Positions 12,901 to 24,620 of a stretch of 64,000 nt of DNA are shown piece after piece. The notes beneath the pieces were generated by a model. It saw nothing but the letters and a program-made list of their open reading frames with translations. It searched no databases and was not told the DNA's origin. Position 1 is the stretch's first letter, and each line of letters opens with the position of its first letter. The translations under genes were made by a program, and so were the position numbers. The stretch spans positions 387,577,601-387,641,600 of the forward strand of contig NC_090319.1 in NCBI RefSeq assembly GCF_040869045.1. The letters run 5' to 3'. The DNA is from Eurosta solidaginis (lineage: Eukaryota; Arthropoda; Insecta; Diptera; Tephritidae).

Positions 12901-15840
12901 GTTATTGAATTGAGAAAAAAATACTAGATACGTGTACAAAAAGTAGAAACTTCTAGATTTCAATAAACGAGCACAATGCAAATATTTGGATATTTGTATT
13001 TGGCTTTTTCAACAGATTGTCATTTGTTTATACATTTCCACAGTTAATTTATGTTATTGAATTGAGAAAAAAATACTAGATACGTGTACAAAAAGTAGAA
13101 ACTTCTAGATTTCAATAAACGGGCACAATGCAAATATTTGGATATTTGTATTTGGCTTTTTCAACAGATTGTCATTTGTTTATACATTTCCACAGTTAAT
13201 TTATGTTATTGAATTGAGAAAAAAATACTAGATACGTGTACAAAAAGTAGAAACTTCTAGATTTCAATAAACGAGCACAATGCAAATATTTGGATATTTG
13301 TATTTGGCTTTTTCAACAGATTGTCATTTGTTTATACATTTCCACAGTTAATTTATGTTATTGAATTGAGAAAAAAATACTAGATACGTGTACAAAAAGT
13401 AGAAACTTCTAGATTTCAATAAACGAGCACAATGCAAATATTTGGATATTTGTATTTGGCTTTTTCAACAGATTGTCATTTGTTTATACATTTCCACAGT
13501 TAATTTATGTTATTGAATTGAGAAAAAAATACTAGATACGTGTACAAAAAGTAGAAACTTCTAGATTTCAATAAACGAGCACAATGCAAATATTTGGATA
13601 TTTGTATTTGGCTTTTTCAACAGATTGTCATTTGTTTATACATTTCCACAGTTAATTTATGTTATTGAATTGAGAAAAAAATACTAGATACGTGTACAAA
13701 AAGTAGAAACTTCTAGATTTCAATAAACGAGCACAATGCAAATATTTGGATATTTGTATTTGGCTTTTTCAACAGATTGTCATTTGTTTATACATTTCCA
13801 CAGTTAATTTATGTTATTGAATTGAGAAAAAAATACTAGATACGTGTACAAAAAGTAGAAACTTCTAGATTTCAATAAACGGGCACAATGCAAATATTTC
13901 GATATATGTATTTGGCTTTTTGAACAGATTGCGATTTGTTTATACATTTGCACAGCTAATTTATGTTATTGAATTGAGTAAAAAATACTAGATACGTGTA
14001 CAAAAAGTAGAAACTTCTAGATTTCAATAAACGGGCACAATGCAAATATTTTGATATATGTATTTGGCTTTTTCAACAGATTGTCATTTGTTTATACATT
14101 TGCACAGTTAATTTATGTTATTGAATTGAGAAAAAAATACTAGATACGTGTACAAAAAGTAGAAACTTCTAGATTTCAATAAACGGGCACAATGCAAATA
14201 TTTCGATATATGTATTTGGCTTTTTCAACAGATTGTCATTTGTTTATACATTTCCACAGTTAATTTATGTTATTGAATTGAGAAAAAAATACTAGATACG
14301 TGTACAAAAAGTAGAAACTTCTAGATTTCAATAAACGAGCACAATGCAAATATTTGGATATTTGTATTTGGCTTTTTCAACAGATTGTCATTTGTTTATA
14401 CATTTGCACAGTTAATTTATGTTATTGAATTGAGAAAAAAATACTAGATACGTGTACAAAAAGCAGAAACTTCTAGATTTCAATAAACGGGCACAATGCA
14501 AATATTTTGATATATGTATTTGGCTTTTTCAACAGATTGTCATTTGTTTATACATTTGCACAGTTAATTTATGTTATTGAATTGAGAAAAAAATACTAGA
14601 TACGTGTACAAAAAGTAGAAACTTCTAGATTTCAATAAACGGGCACAATGCAAATATTTCGATATATGTATTTGGCTTTTTGAACAGATTGCGATTTGTT
14701 TATACATTTGCACAGCTAATTTATGTTATTGAATTGAGTAACAAATACTAGATACGTGTACAAAAAGTAGAAACTTCTAGATTTCAATAAACGGGCACAA
14801 TGCAAATATTTCGATATATGTATTTGGCTTTTTCAACAGATTGTCATTTGTTTATACATTTCCACAGTTAATTTATGTTATTGAATTGAGAAAAAAATAC
14901 TAGATACGTGTACAAAAAGTAGAAACTTCTAGATTTCAATAAACGGGCACAATGCAAATATTTCGATATATGTATTTGGCTTTTTCAACAGATTGTCATT
15001 TGTTTATACATTTGCACAGTTAATTTATGTTATTGAATTGAGAAAAAAATACTAGATACGTGTACAAAAAGTAGAAACTTCTAGATTTCAATAAACGGGC
15101 ACAATGCAAATATTTCGATATATGTATTTGGCTTTTTCAACAGATTGTCATTTGTTTATACATTTCCACAGTTAATTTATGTTATTGAATTGAGAAAAAA
15201 ATACTAGATACGTGTACAAAAAGCAGAAACTTCTAGATTTCAATAAACGAGCACAATGCAAATATTTGGATATTTGTATTTGGCTTTTTCAACAGATTGT
15301 CATTTGTTTATACATTTCCACAGTTAATTTATGTTATTGAATTGAGAAAAAAATACTAGATACGTGTACAAAAAGTAGAAACTTCTAGATTTCAATAAAC
15401 GAGCACAATGCAAATATTTGGATATTTGTATTTGGCTTTTAAAACAGATTGTCATTTGTTTATACATTTCCACAGTTAATTTATGTTATTGAATTGAGAA
15501 AAAAATACTAGATACGTGTACAAAAAGCAGAAACTTCTAGATTTCAATAAACGGGCACAATGCAAATATTTTGATATATGTATTTGGCTTTTTCAACAGA
15601 TTGTCATTTGTTTATACATTTGCACAGTTAAATTATGTTATTGAATTGAGAAAAAAATACTAGATACGTGTACAAAAAGTAGAAACTTCTAGATTTCAAT
15701 AAACGGGCACAATGCAAATATTTCGATATATGTATTTGGCTTTTTCAACAGATTGTCATTTGTTTATACATTTGCACAGTTAATTTATGTTATTGAATTG
15801 AGAAAAAAATACTAGATATGTGTACAAAAAGTAGAAACTT

Positions 15841-18270
15841 CTAGATTTCAATAAACGGGCACAATGCAAATATTTCGATATATGTATTTGGCTTTTTGAA
15901 CAGATTGCGATTTGTTTATACATTTGCACAGTTAATTTATGTTATTGAATTGAGAAAAAAATACTAGATACGTGTACAAAAAGTAGAAACTTCTAGATTT
16001 CAATAAACGGGCACAATGCAAATATTTTGATATATGTATTTGGCTTTTTCAACAGATTGTCATTTGTTTATACATTTGCACAGTTAATTTATGTTATTGA
16101 ATTGAGAAAAAAATACTAGATACGTGTACAAAAAGTAGAAACTTCTAGATTTCAATAAACGGGCACAATGCAAATATTTCGATATATGTATTTGGCTTTT
16201 TGAACAGATTGCGATTTGTTTATACATTTGCACAGTTAATTTATGTTATAGAATTGAGAAAAAAATACTAGATACGTGTACAAAAAGTAGAAACTTCTAG
16301 ATTTCAATAAACGGGCACAATGCAAATATTTTGATATATGTATTTGGCTTTTTCAACAGATTGTCATTTGTTTATACATTTGCACAGTTAATTTATGTTA
16401 TTGAATTGAGAAAAAAATACTAGATACGTGTACAAAAAGTAGAAACTTCTAGATTTCAATAAACGGGCACAATGCAAATATTTCGATATATGTATTTGGC
16501 TTTTTGAACAGATTGCGATTTGTTTATACATTTGCACAGTTAATTTATGTTATTGAATTGAGAAAAAAATACTAGATACGTGTACAAAAAGTAGAAACTT
16601 CTAGATTTCAATAAACGGGCACAATGCAAATATTTTGATATATGTATTTGGCTTTTTCAACAGATTGTCATTTGTTTATACATTTGCACAGTTAATTTAT
16701 GTTATTGAATTGAGAAAAAAATACTAGATACGTGTACAAAAAGTAGAAACTTCTAGATTTCAATAAACGGGCACAATGCAAATATTTTGATATATGTATT
16801 TGGCTTTTTCAACAGATTGTCATTTGTTTATACATTTGCACAGTTAATTTATGTTATTGAATTGAGAAAAAAATACTAGATACGTGTACAAAAAGTAGAA
16901 ACTTCTAGATTTCAATAAACGGGCACAATGCAAATATTTCGATATATGTATTTGGCTTTTTGAACAGATTGCGATTTGTTTATACATTTGCACAGTTAAT
17001 TTATGTTATTGAATTGAGAAAAAAATACTAGATACGTGTACAAAAAGTAGAAACTTCTAGATTTCAATAAACGGGCACAATGCAAATATTTTGATATATG
17101 TATTTGGCTTTTTCAACAGATTGTCATTTGTTTATACATTTGCACAGTTAATTTATGTTATTGAATTGAGAAAAAAATACTAGATACGTGTACAAAAAGT
17201 AGAAACTTCTAGATTTCAATAAACGGGCACAATGCAAATATTTCGATATATGTATTTGGCTTTTTGAACAGATTGCGATTTGTTTATACATTTGCACAGT
17301 TAATTTATGTTATTGAATTGAGAAAAAAATACTAGATACGTGTACAAAAAGTAGAAACTTCTAGATTTCAATAAACGGGCACAATGCAAATATTTTGATA
17401 TATGTATTTGGCTTTTTCAACAGATTGTCATTTGTTTATACATTTGCACAGTTAATTTATGTTATTGAATTGAGAAAAAAATACTAGATACGTGTACAAA
17501 AAGTAGAAACTTCTAGATTTCAATAAACGGGCACAATGCAAATATTTCGATATATGTATTTGGCTTTTTCAACAGATTGTCATTTGTTTATACATTTGCA
17601 CAGTTAATTTATGTTATTGAATTGAGAAAAAAATACTAGATACGTGTACAAAAAGTAGAAACTTCTAGATTTCAATAAACGGGCACAATGCAAATATTTC
17701 GATATATGTATTTGGCTTTTTGAACAGATTGCGATTTGTTTATACATTTGCACAGTTAATTTATGTTATTGAATTGAGAAAAAAATACTAGATACGTGTA
17801 CAAAAAGTAGAAACTTCTAGATTTCAATAAACGGGCACAATGCAAATATTTTGATATATGTATTTGGCTTTTTCAACAGATTGTCATTTGTTTATACATT
17901 TGCACAGTTAATTTATGTTATTGAATTGAGAAAAAAATACTAGATACGTGTACAAAAAGTAGAAACTTCTAGATTTCAATAAACGGGCACAATGCAAATA
18001 TTTCGATATATGTATTTGGCTTTTTGAACAGATTGCGATTTGTTTATACATTTGCACAGTTAATTTATGTTATTGAATTGAGAAAAAAATACTAGATACG
18101 TGTACAAAAAGTAGAAACTTCTAGATTTCAATAAACGGGCACAATGCAAATATTTTGATATATGTATTTGGCTTTTTCAACAGATTGTCATTTGTTTATA
18201 CATTTGCACAGTTAATTTATGTTATTGAATTGAGAAAAAAATACTAGATACGTGTACAAAAAGTAGAAAC
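15841..18270 (+). repeat. Alternating dimer (304-bp) organisation in the satellite
   Basis: Monomers with TCGATATATG plus TGAACAGATTGCGAT alternate with monomers with TTGATATATG plus TCAACAGATTGTCAT: starts near 15841, 16145, 16449, 16905, 17209, 17665 and 17969 are of the first type. The alternation is broken by an extra TTGATA monomer near 16753 and a TCGATA/TCAACAG monomer near 17513. This suggests a 304-bp unit amplified as a dimer and then disturbed. Confidence 0.75.
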
Positions 18271-19592
18271 TTCTAGATTTCAATAAACGGGCACAATGCA
18301 AATATTTCGATATATGTATTTGGCTTTTTCAACAGATTGTCATTTGTTTATACATTTCCACAGTTAATTTATGTTATTGAATTGAGAAAAAAATACTAGA
18401 TACGTGTACAAAAAGTAGAAACTTCTAGATTTCAATAAACGAGCACAATGCAAATATTTGGATATTTGTATTTGGCTTTTTCAACAGATTGTCATTTGTT
18501 TATACATTTGCACAGTTAATTTATGTTATTGAATTGAGAAAAAAATACTAGATACGTGTACAAAAAGTAGAAACTTCTAGATTTCAATAAACGGGCACAA
18601 TGCAAATATTTTGATATATGTATTTGGCTTTTTCAACAGATTGTCATTTGTTTATACATTTGCACAGTTAATTTATGTTATTGAATTGAGAAAAAAATAC
18701 TAGATACGTGTACAAAAAGCAGAAACTTCTAGATTTCAATAAACGGGCACAATGCAAATATTTTGATATATGTATTTGGCTTTTTCAACAGATTGTCATT
18801 TGTTTATACATTTGCACAGTTAATTTATGTTATTGAATTGAGAAAAAAATACTAGATACGTGTACAAAAAGTAGAAACTTCTAGATTTCAATAAACGGGC
18901 ACAATGCAAATATTTCGATATATGTATTTGGCTTTTTCAACAGATTGTCATTTGTTTATAAATTTGCACAGTTAATTTATGTTATTGAATTGAGAAAAAA
19001 ATACTAGATACGTGTACAAAAAGTAGAAACTTCTAGATTTCAATAAACGGGCACAATGCAAATATTTCGATATATGTATTTGGCTTTTTCAACAGATTGT
19101 CATTTGTTTATACATTTCCACAGTTAATTTATGTTATTGAATTGAGAAAAAAATACTAGATACGTGTACAAAAAGTAGAAACTTCTAGATTTCAATAAAC
19201 GGGCACAATGCAAATATTTCGATATATGTATTTGGCTTTTTCAACAGATTGTCATTTGTTTATACATTTGCACAGTTAATTTATGTTATTGAATTGAGAA
19301 AAAAATACTAGATACGTGTACAAAAAGTAGAAACTTCTAGATTTCAATAAACGGGCACAATGCAAATATTTCGATATATGTATTTGGCTTTTTCAACAGA
19401 TTGTCATTTGTTTATACATTTCCACAGTTAATTTATGTTATTGAATTGAGAAAAAAATACTAGATACGTGTACAAAAAGCAGAAACTTCTAGATTTCAAT
19501 AAACGGGCACAATGCAAATATTTTGATATATTTGGCTTTTTCAACCGATTGTCATTTGTTTATATATTTGCTCAGTTAATTTGTGCTATTGA

Positions 19593-20009
19593 CCATGATA
19601 ATAACCTAATTTGGCCAAAAATGGACTTGTGTTTTTAAGCCTTGTGACCACAGAATTTGCATTGTTATTCTCACACTCGACGCTTAGGATACACGCTGAT
19701 TAGCTTAGTAATAGATTAATATGGAAGAAATTCACGTAATCATTTTGAACTCAAACAAAATTAGCTACTTATTTAATCGTTGTTTGCAAGCAAATTTAAC
19801 AAAAAAAAGGACGTGTGGCACTCGGGGACTGCCGCGGTAAAGCTATTGCATATTATCAACTTATGCAATTATAATATTTATGCAACATTTTGTTTTCTTT
19901 AACATTAATTCAAGTTTTGCCTTTGATATTAATTCAAGTTAACCTTTTTAAGCGTGGTGACCGATAAGAAAACAAATTTTTTACTTTTATTGAATAAATG
20001 AGAAGTTAA
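19593..20009. other. Satellite flank, no gene seen
   Basis: Sequence between the decayed last monomer and the TTTAAC field. It holds a short GC-richer segment (GTGTGGCACTCGGGGACTGC, 19812-19831) and a small direct repeat of TTAATTCAAGTT (19907-19945). I recognise no coding region or element boundary here. Confidence 0.5.
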
Positions 20010-20094
20010 TATTTAACTTTCACTTTAACTTTAACTTTATTTTTAACTTTAACTTTCACTTTAACTTTACTTATTTTAACTTTAACTTTAACTT
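20010..20094 (+). repeat. (TTTAAC)n tract on the 5' side of the R1-like element
   Basis: About 85 bp of TTTAAC with the same variants (TTTCAC, TTTATTTTTAAC) as the longer array at 23873-24592. It stops abruptly at CGCCCTAATGG, where the retrotransposon sequence begins. Confidence 0.85.
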
Positions 20095-20115
20095 CGCCCT
20101 AATGGCACAGGTACG

Positions 20116-20736
20116 GTGGTACGGTCAGTACGAAAAACCAAATCTGGTAACGTACTGATTGAAACGGCGCGCTGCAGTGACCAGACGGCCTTCAGAGCAG
20201 CTATAGGTAGTGCAGTAGGAGAGGTCGGTGAAGCACAACAGCTTTCCAAGCGGATGAAGTTGGAAGTACTTGGCATGGACTGTCTCACAACTGAAACAGA
20301 AATCCAAGACGCAATAAGGAGGGAGGTCGGAAAAGAAGAAATCACTAGACCTCTCCGTGTCTCTGTGTTCGCAGCAAACCAAAGAGAACAGAAAATGGCG
20401 GTCGTCGAAGTGGACGAGAATATTGGCAACGCCCTACTCAAAAAAGGTAAAATTGCTATCGGATGGATACAGTGCCGAATCAGACAGCGTGCAGAAGTAC
20501 AACGCTGTTTTAGGTGTCTCGGCTACGGACACCGGAAGGCTGAATGCAAGGGTCCAGACAGGAGTAACGCCTGCTGGAAGTGTGGGCAAAGCGGCCACAA
20601 AGCTTCGGCCTGTACCGCAGCTCCAAAATGTTACCTGTGTAATACACAGAAGCTCGATCATGTCCCTGGGTCTGGAGCATGCAGCATTTTCAGAGCGGCA
20701 CTCGCTGTTGCAAAGGCCAAAGTCTCAATTCAATAG
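20116..20736 (+). pseudogene. R1-like ORF1 (gag-like), C-terminal 206 residues
   Basis: C-terminal part of the nucleic-acid-binding ORF1 protein, which in this clade packages the element RNA. Three zinc knuckles are visible: C131-x2-C134-x4-H139-x4-C144, then C153-x2-C156-x4-H161-x4-C166, then C172-x2-C175 with H182 and C189. The sequence upstream of the first knuckle (residues 50-120) resembles the conserved segment that precedes the knuckles in R1-type ORF1. Full ORF1 proteins of this clade are usually more than twice this length. The N-terminus is missing because the element is truncated at 20095, where (TTTAAC)n begins, so the ATG at 20116 is only the first in-frame methionine. The frame ends at a TAG (20734-20736) and overlaps the ORF2 frame from 20679. 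Confidence 0.85.
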
Positions 20737-23700
20737 TGATTAGTTTTATCCAAGGCAACCTAAACCGGAGCAGACTTGCTGATGAGCTAGTACAACAGTT
20801 GGTCTTAGACCATAAAGCTAACTGCGTTATCATCAGCGAACCCTATAGAGCCCGAAATGATTGGCATATAGACAACACCGGCACCGCCGCAATCTGGATG
20901 ACAGATGCAAACGCCAATATTGTGAACCGTGTTGCCGGACAAGGCTACGTCCGCCTAACTACGAATAATGCCACAATAGTAAGCTGCTACTTGTCCCCGA
21001 ATGATCCCATTCAAACGTTCAGGGACAAGCTTGAACTTATTGAAGACGACCTGAGGGACTTAACTAGTAACCTGGTTGTGGCGGGAGACTTTAACGCAAG
21101 AGCCGTCGAATGGGGAATGCCGCAGACTAACACCCGTGGAAGATTAGTCCTTGAGATGGCAGCCAGGCTCGGTTTTAACGTGCTTAACACTGGTACGACC
21201 CCTACATACCGACGGCCAGGCTTTGGATACTCGATCCCCGATGTAACACTAGTGTCAGAAAGCCTGCTGCTGACCGCTGCTGGATGGAGAGTCATAGAGG
21301 ATCTGACTGGCAGCGATCACAACTACATCACTTTCCACCTAAACGATCACGGTCAGAGGCAGATTCCGAACGGGCCACGCAGAACAAAAGCATGGGACGC
21401 ATCCAAGGTCGACTCTGCCACGTTCTCCGCATCAGTACTGGGGGATGCCCGACGGATAATCAACAACTCCAGTCCGACGGAAGAGACGGTTGAAAAGACA
21501 ATGAGCTGTCTTCGCCACGCTTGCAACCTCCCTATGCCACGGAGGGGAATGTGGAGGGCTAAAAAGCAGGTATACTGGTGGAATAGCGAAATCGGGAACT
21601 GCGGAAAATATGCCACAGGATGCGAAGGCTAGCAACTCGCGCGCGCGGCAGGCCTGAGGCTCTAGAAAAGTCGGAAGCATACAAAGGAGCGAAGAAAGCT
21701 CTTAGTGCTGCCATTAAGCAAAGCAAGCTTAAGTGCTGGAAAGCGCTTTGCGAGGAAGTGGATCGAGACCCCTGGGGGCAGGGATATAAGATAGTAATGA
21801 AGAAGTTCCGTCCGCCAAACCAGCTGATGGACGAGAACCAAATAAGGAACATTGTGGATGGCCTGTTTCCCACCCAACTGCCTAGGGAGGGCGGGTACGT
21901 TACCCATGAAGATCGCAACGTGGAACCATTCCAAGAACTAGAGCTTAAACTGCCGTGCGAACTATGAAACCTAGGAAAGCATCTGGGCCCGACGGAATAC
22001 CCGCGGAGGCAATTAGACTAGCTGCAAATAACTGCCCAGAACTTATGCTGCACATGTACAACAAATGTCTCGAAGAAAGAACTTTCCCCACCATATGGAA
22101 GACAGCACGACTGGTTCTCATTCCAAAAGGGAAAAGAGATCCCAACTCTCCATCATCCTACCGTCCCCTATGTATGTTGGACACAGCAGGGAAATTGATG
22201 GAGAGTCTCCTGAAGCAACGCCTCACCAGAGCGTTACAGGACGCCGGAGGACTGTCGCCCAAACAGCATGGTTTTCGGAGGGGCACTCCACAATCGATGC
22301 CATAGCAGAAGTTATAGACGCAGTCAAGAAAGCCGAGACAGCGTGCCACAGAGCAAGACCTATAGTGTTGCTGGTCACGCTGGACGTCAAAAACGCTTTT
22401 AACTCAGCTAGGTGGGAGGACATGCTTGAGGCACTAGAAAGCACTTTCAAAGTACCGCAATATTTGTTAGAAATTTTAAGGGACTACCTAAGAGAGAGGT
22501 ATCTAATATATGAAAGTACTCACGGTCAAAAAAAGGTAAAAATAACAGGTGGAGCACCCCAGGGTTCGGTACTAGGTCCCGATCTCTGGAATATAACTTA
22601 CGACAGTCTTCTTCGATTAGACATGCCAGAAAGCACCTTTCTCGTTGCCTTTGCAGACAACGTGGCAGCTGTGATAACAGCACCAAGCTGCGAGCTGGCA
22701 CAGCTAAAACTAAACCAGGTCATGCGTAATGTAAATAGGTGGATGGCTGAGCACGGTCTCCAGTTAGCAACAGCCAAAACGGAGATCGTCATCCTCACAA
22801 AGAGACGTATTCCCACTACCAGGAACATGATGGTTGGGGACCAGCCAATAGAAACACTCGCTTCAACGAAATATCTGGGAGTGAGGTTAGACAGCAAACT
22901 CAACTTCTCGGATCACATACGAGGGGCCTGCGAAAGAGCTGCGCGCATAATAGCGCAGTTGAGTAGATTAATGGCAAACACAGGTGGCCCAAAACCATGC
23001 ACAAGGAAGTTGCTTGCATCAGCCTCGGATTCTATACTTTTATATGGTGCAGAAATCTGGGCGAACGCAATGAAATACCGGAAGAACCGAGTCGCCCTCA
23101 CCTCGGTCCAACGCAGAGGGGCGCTGCGAATATCTCCGGCTTACCGCACGGTATCAGCTGAAGCTGTCCTGGTTGTTGCGGAAACCATACCGATATATCT
23201 TCTCGTTGAGGAAAGAAAAACAATATATGACAACGGATCGCAAGCAAGTAGAGCTGATGTTGCCATGCAGGCGCGAGAAGAATCGATCGGACGCTGGCAA
23301 GATCAGTGGAGCAACAGCATCGTAGGAAAGTGGACTAGGGAACTAATCCCTGAATTGAATCCATGTTTGAAGCGACCGTACGGAGAGGTAGAGTTTTACC
23401 TGACCCAGTTTCTAACGGGACACGGTTACTTCCGCAAATACCTACACAGAATGGGTAAGGTTGATAGCCCGAGCTGCCTGTACTGTGGGAAAATAGGCGA
23501 TGTACGCCACAACTTCTTCGAATGCAGGCACTTCTCCCATCAGCGAAGAAGGGTAGAAGAGGTACTTGGCGACCTATCCCCGGGCAGTGTCATTAATAAC
23601 ATGACCTGTCGAAGAGACAGATGGGATACGGTCAGCACATATGTGAGGCATATACTTACCAGTAAACGAGAAGACGGATGCCTAGTAATGCTAAACGCGG

Positions 23701-23753
23701 TCCCAGGTACGGGGATTTGCGCGGGCCGTGGGAGGTTAGGTTTTAGTGGGTAG
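20679..23753 (+). pseudogene. R1-like ORF2: endonuclease, reverse transcriptase, CCHC; frameshifted
   Basis: ORF2 makes the target-site nick and copies the element RNA. Endonuclease, 20679-21632: N27 in QGNLNRS, E54 in SEPYR, GDFNA at residues 136-140, SIPDVT at 185-190 and SDH at 212-214 are all present. Then come three apparent single-base losses: near 21596 (after WWNSEI), near 21948 (before MKPRKASGPDGIP) and near 22283 (between GFRRG and HSTIDAI). RT: LDVKNAFNSARW (motif A), GGAPQGSVLGP, then FADNV at about 22650, where the family has an A-D-D catalytic pair. Here the second aspartate is asparagine (GAC AAC, consistent with one G-to-A change). A C-terminal CLYCGK...H...C knuckle lies near 23480-23525, and the frame stops at 23753. 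The element cannot be active as it stands. Confidence 0.85.
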
Positions 23754-23872
23754 GCCTTCATGGAAGAAGGGAGTCCTACACTCGGAGAGTCTCGCCGTGA
23801 GGCTTAAATATCCCGGTCAGTGCATAAAGCATTTCCTCCTTCCACGAAACACAAAAAAAAAAAAAAAAAAAA

Positions 23873-24592
23873 CTTTAACTTTAACCTTAACTTTAACTTT
23901 AACTTTAACCTTAACTTTAATTTTGACTTTGACTTTGACTTTAACTTTAACTTAATTTTAACTTTAACTTTATTTTTAACTTTAACTTTCTCTTTAACTT
24001 TAACATTCACTTTAACTTTAGCTTGAACTTTAACTTTAAGTTTAACTTTAACTTTAAATTTAACTTTAGCTTTAACTTTAACTTTAACTTTAACTATAAC
24101 TTTAACTTCAACTTTAGCTTTAACTTTAACTTTGACTTTAACTTTAACTTTAACTTTAACTTTAACTTCCACTTTAACTTTAACTTTATTTTTAACTTTA
24201 ACTTTAATTTTCGCTTTAACTTTAACATTCACTTTAACTTTAACTTTAACTTTAACCTTAACTTTAACTTTGACTTTAATTTTAACTTTAACTTTGACCT
24301 TAACTTTAACTTTAACTTTAACTTTCACTTTAACTTTAACTTTATTTTTAATTTTAACTTTAACTTTCGCTTTAACTTTAACATTCACTTTAACTTTAAC
24401 TTTAACTTTAAATTTAACTTTAACTTTAACTTAAACTTTAACTTTAACTTTAACTTTAACTTCAACTTTAACTTTAACTTTAACCTTAAACTTAACTTTA
24501 ACTTTAACTATAACTTTCACTTTAACTTTAACTCTAACTTTATTTTTAACTTTAACTTTCGCTTTAACTTTAACATTCACTTTAACTTTATG
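23873..24592 (+). repeat. (TTTAAC)n hexanucleotide array with longer-range pattern
   Basis: About 720 bp of TTTAAC with variants TTTGAC, TTTCAC, TTTAGC, TTTCGC, TTTAAA and TTTATT. A recognisable chain (TTTATTTTTAAC, then CTTTCGCTTT or CTTTCTCTTT, then TTAACATTCAC) recurs, with the ACATTCAC marker at about 24001, 24223, 24379 and 24571. These spacings (222, 156 and 192) are all multiples of six, so blocks of hexamers were duplicated in register. Because the unit is six bases, every frame stays open, giving artefactual Lys-Val, Asn-Phe and Thr-Leu repeats. Confidence 0.95.
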
Positions 24593-24620
24593 ATCCGGGG
24601 TGGGCGTGAGCTTAGCACCT

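Larger units (their letters stand above)
1703..19592 (+). repeat. 152-bp satellite array, about 117 head-to-tail monomers
   Basis: Each monomer starts TAGATTTCAATAAACG and ends GTAGAAACTTC. Starts at 1703, 1855, 2007, 2159 and 2311 give a period of exactly 152 bp. The last regular start is 19490: 17,787 bp from the first, which equals 117 x 152 plus three. Three units carry one extra A in the GAGAAAAAAA tract (near 5768, 7286 and 9112), which accounts for the three. The final unit (19490-19592) is truncated and decayed. Variation is confined to a few positions: CGGGCAC or CGAGCAC; TCGATATATG, TTGATATATG or TGGATATTTG; TCAACAGATTGTCAT or TGAACAGATTGCGAT; TTCCACAG or TTGCACAG; GTAG or GCAG. The array is not interrupted by any other element. 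No long ORF crosses it. Confidence 0.98.
20095..23872 (+). mobile_element. R1-clade non-LTR retrotransposon, 5'-truncated, inside a (TTTAAC)n array
   Basis: A 3.8-kb non-LTR retrotransposon on the plus strand with a C-terminal ORF1 fragment, an overlapping ORF2 (apurinic-type endonuclease, RT, C-terminal CCHC), a short 3' UTR (23754-23852) and a 20-nt poly(A) tail (23853-23872). The ORF1 tail with three zinc knuckles, the ORF1/ORF2 overlap, the QGNLNRS and SEPYR motifs at the endonuclease start and the CCHC after the RT are R1-clade features. It is flanked on both sides by (TTTAAC)n, so it lies within that array. The 5' end falls inside ORF1, as expected from incomplete reverse transcription. 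The R1 clade is known for target-specific members in rDNA, telomeric repeats and microsatellites. I cannot name the family. Confidence 0.85.

Noticed and set aside
1703..19592. CRISPR-like regularly spaced repeats
   Set aside because: The repeat is continuous with no unique spacers, and the context is eukaryotic.
1703..19592. CENP-B-box-like motif in the satellite monomer (around TTCGATATATG)
   Set aside because: Only the TTCG start fits. The required CGGG part is absent.
20088..23761. Numerous minus-strand ORFs opposite the R1-like element
   Set aside because: They are shadows of the plus-strand ORF1/ORF2, without motifs of their own.
23873..24592. Telomere-like repeat
   Set aside because: Flies lack telomerase-type arrays. 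The unit is not TTAGG-like, and the tract is internal with transposons on both sides.
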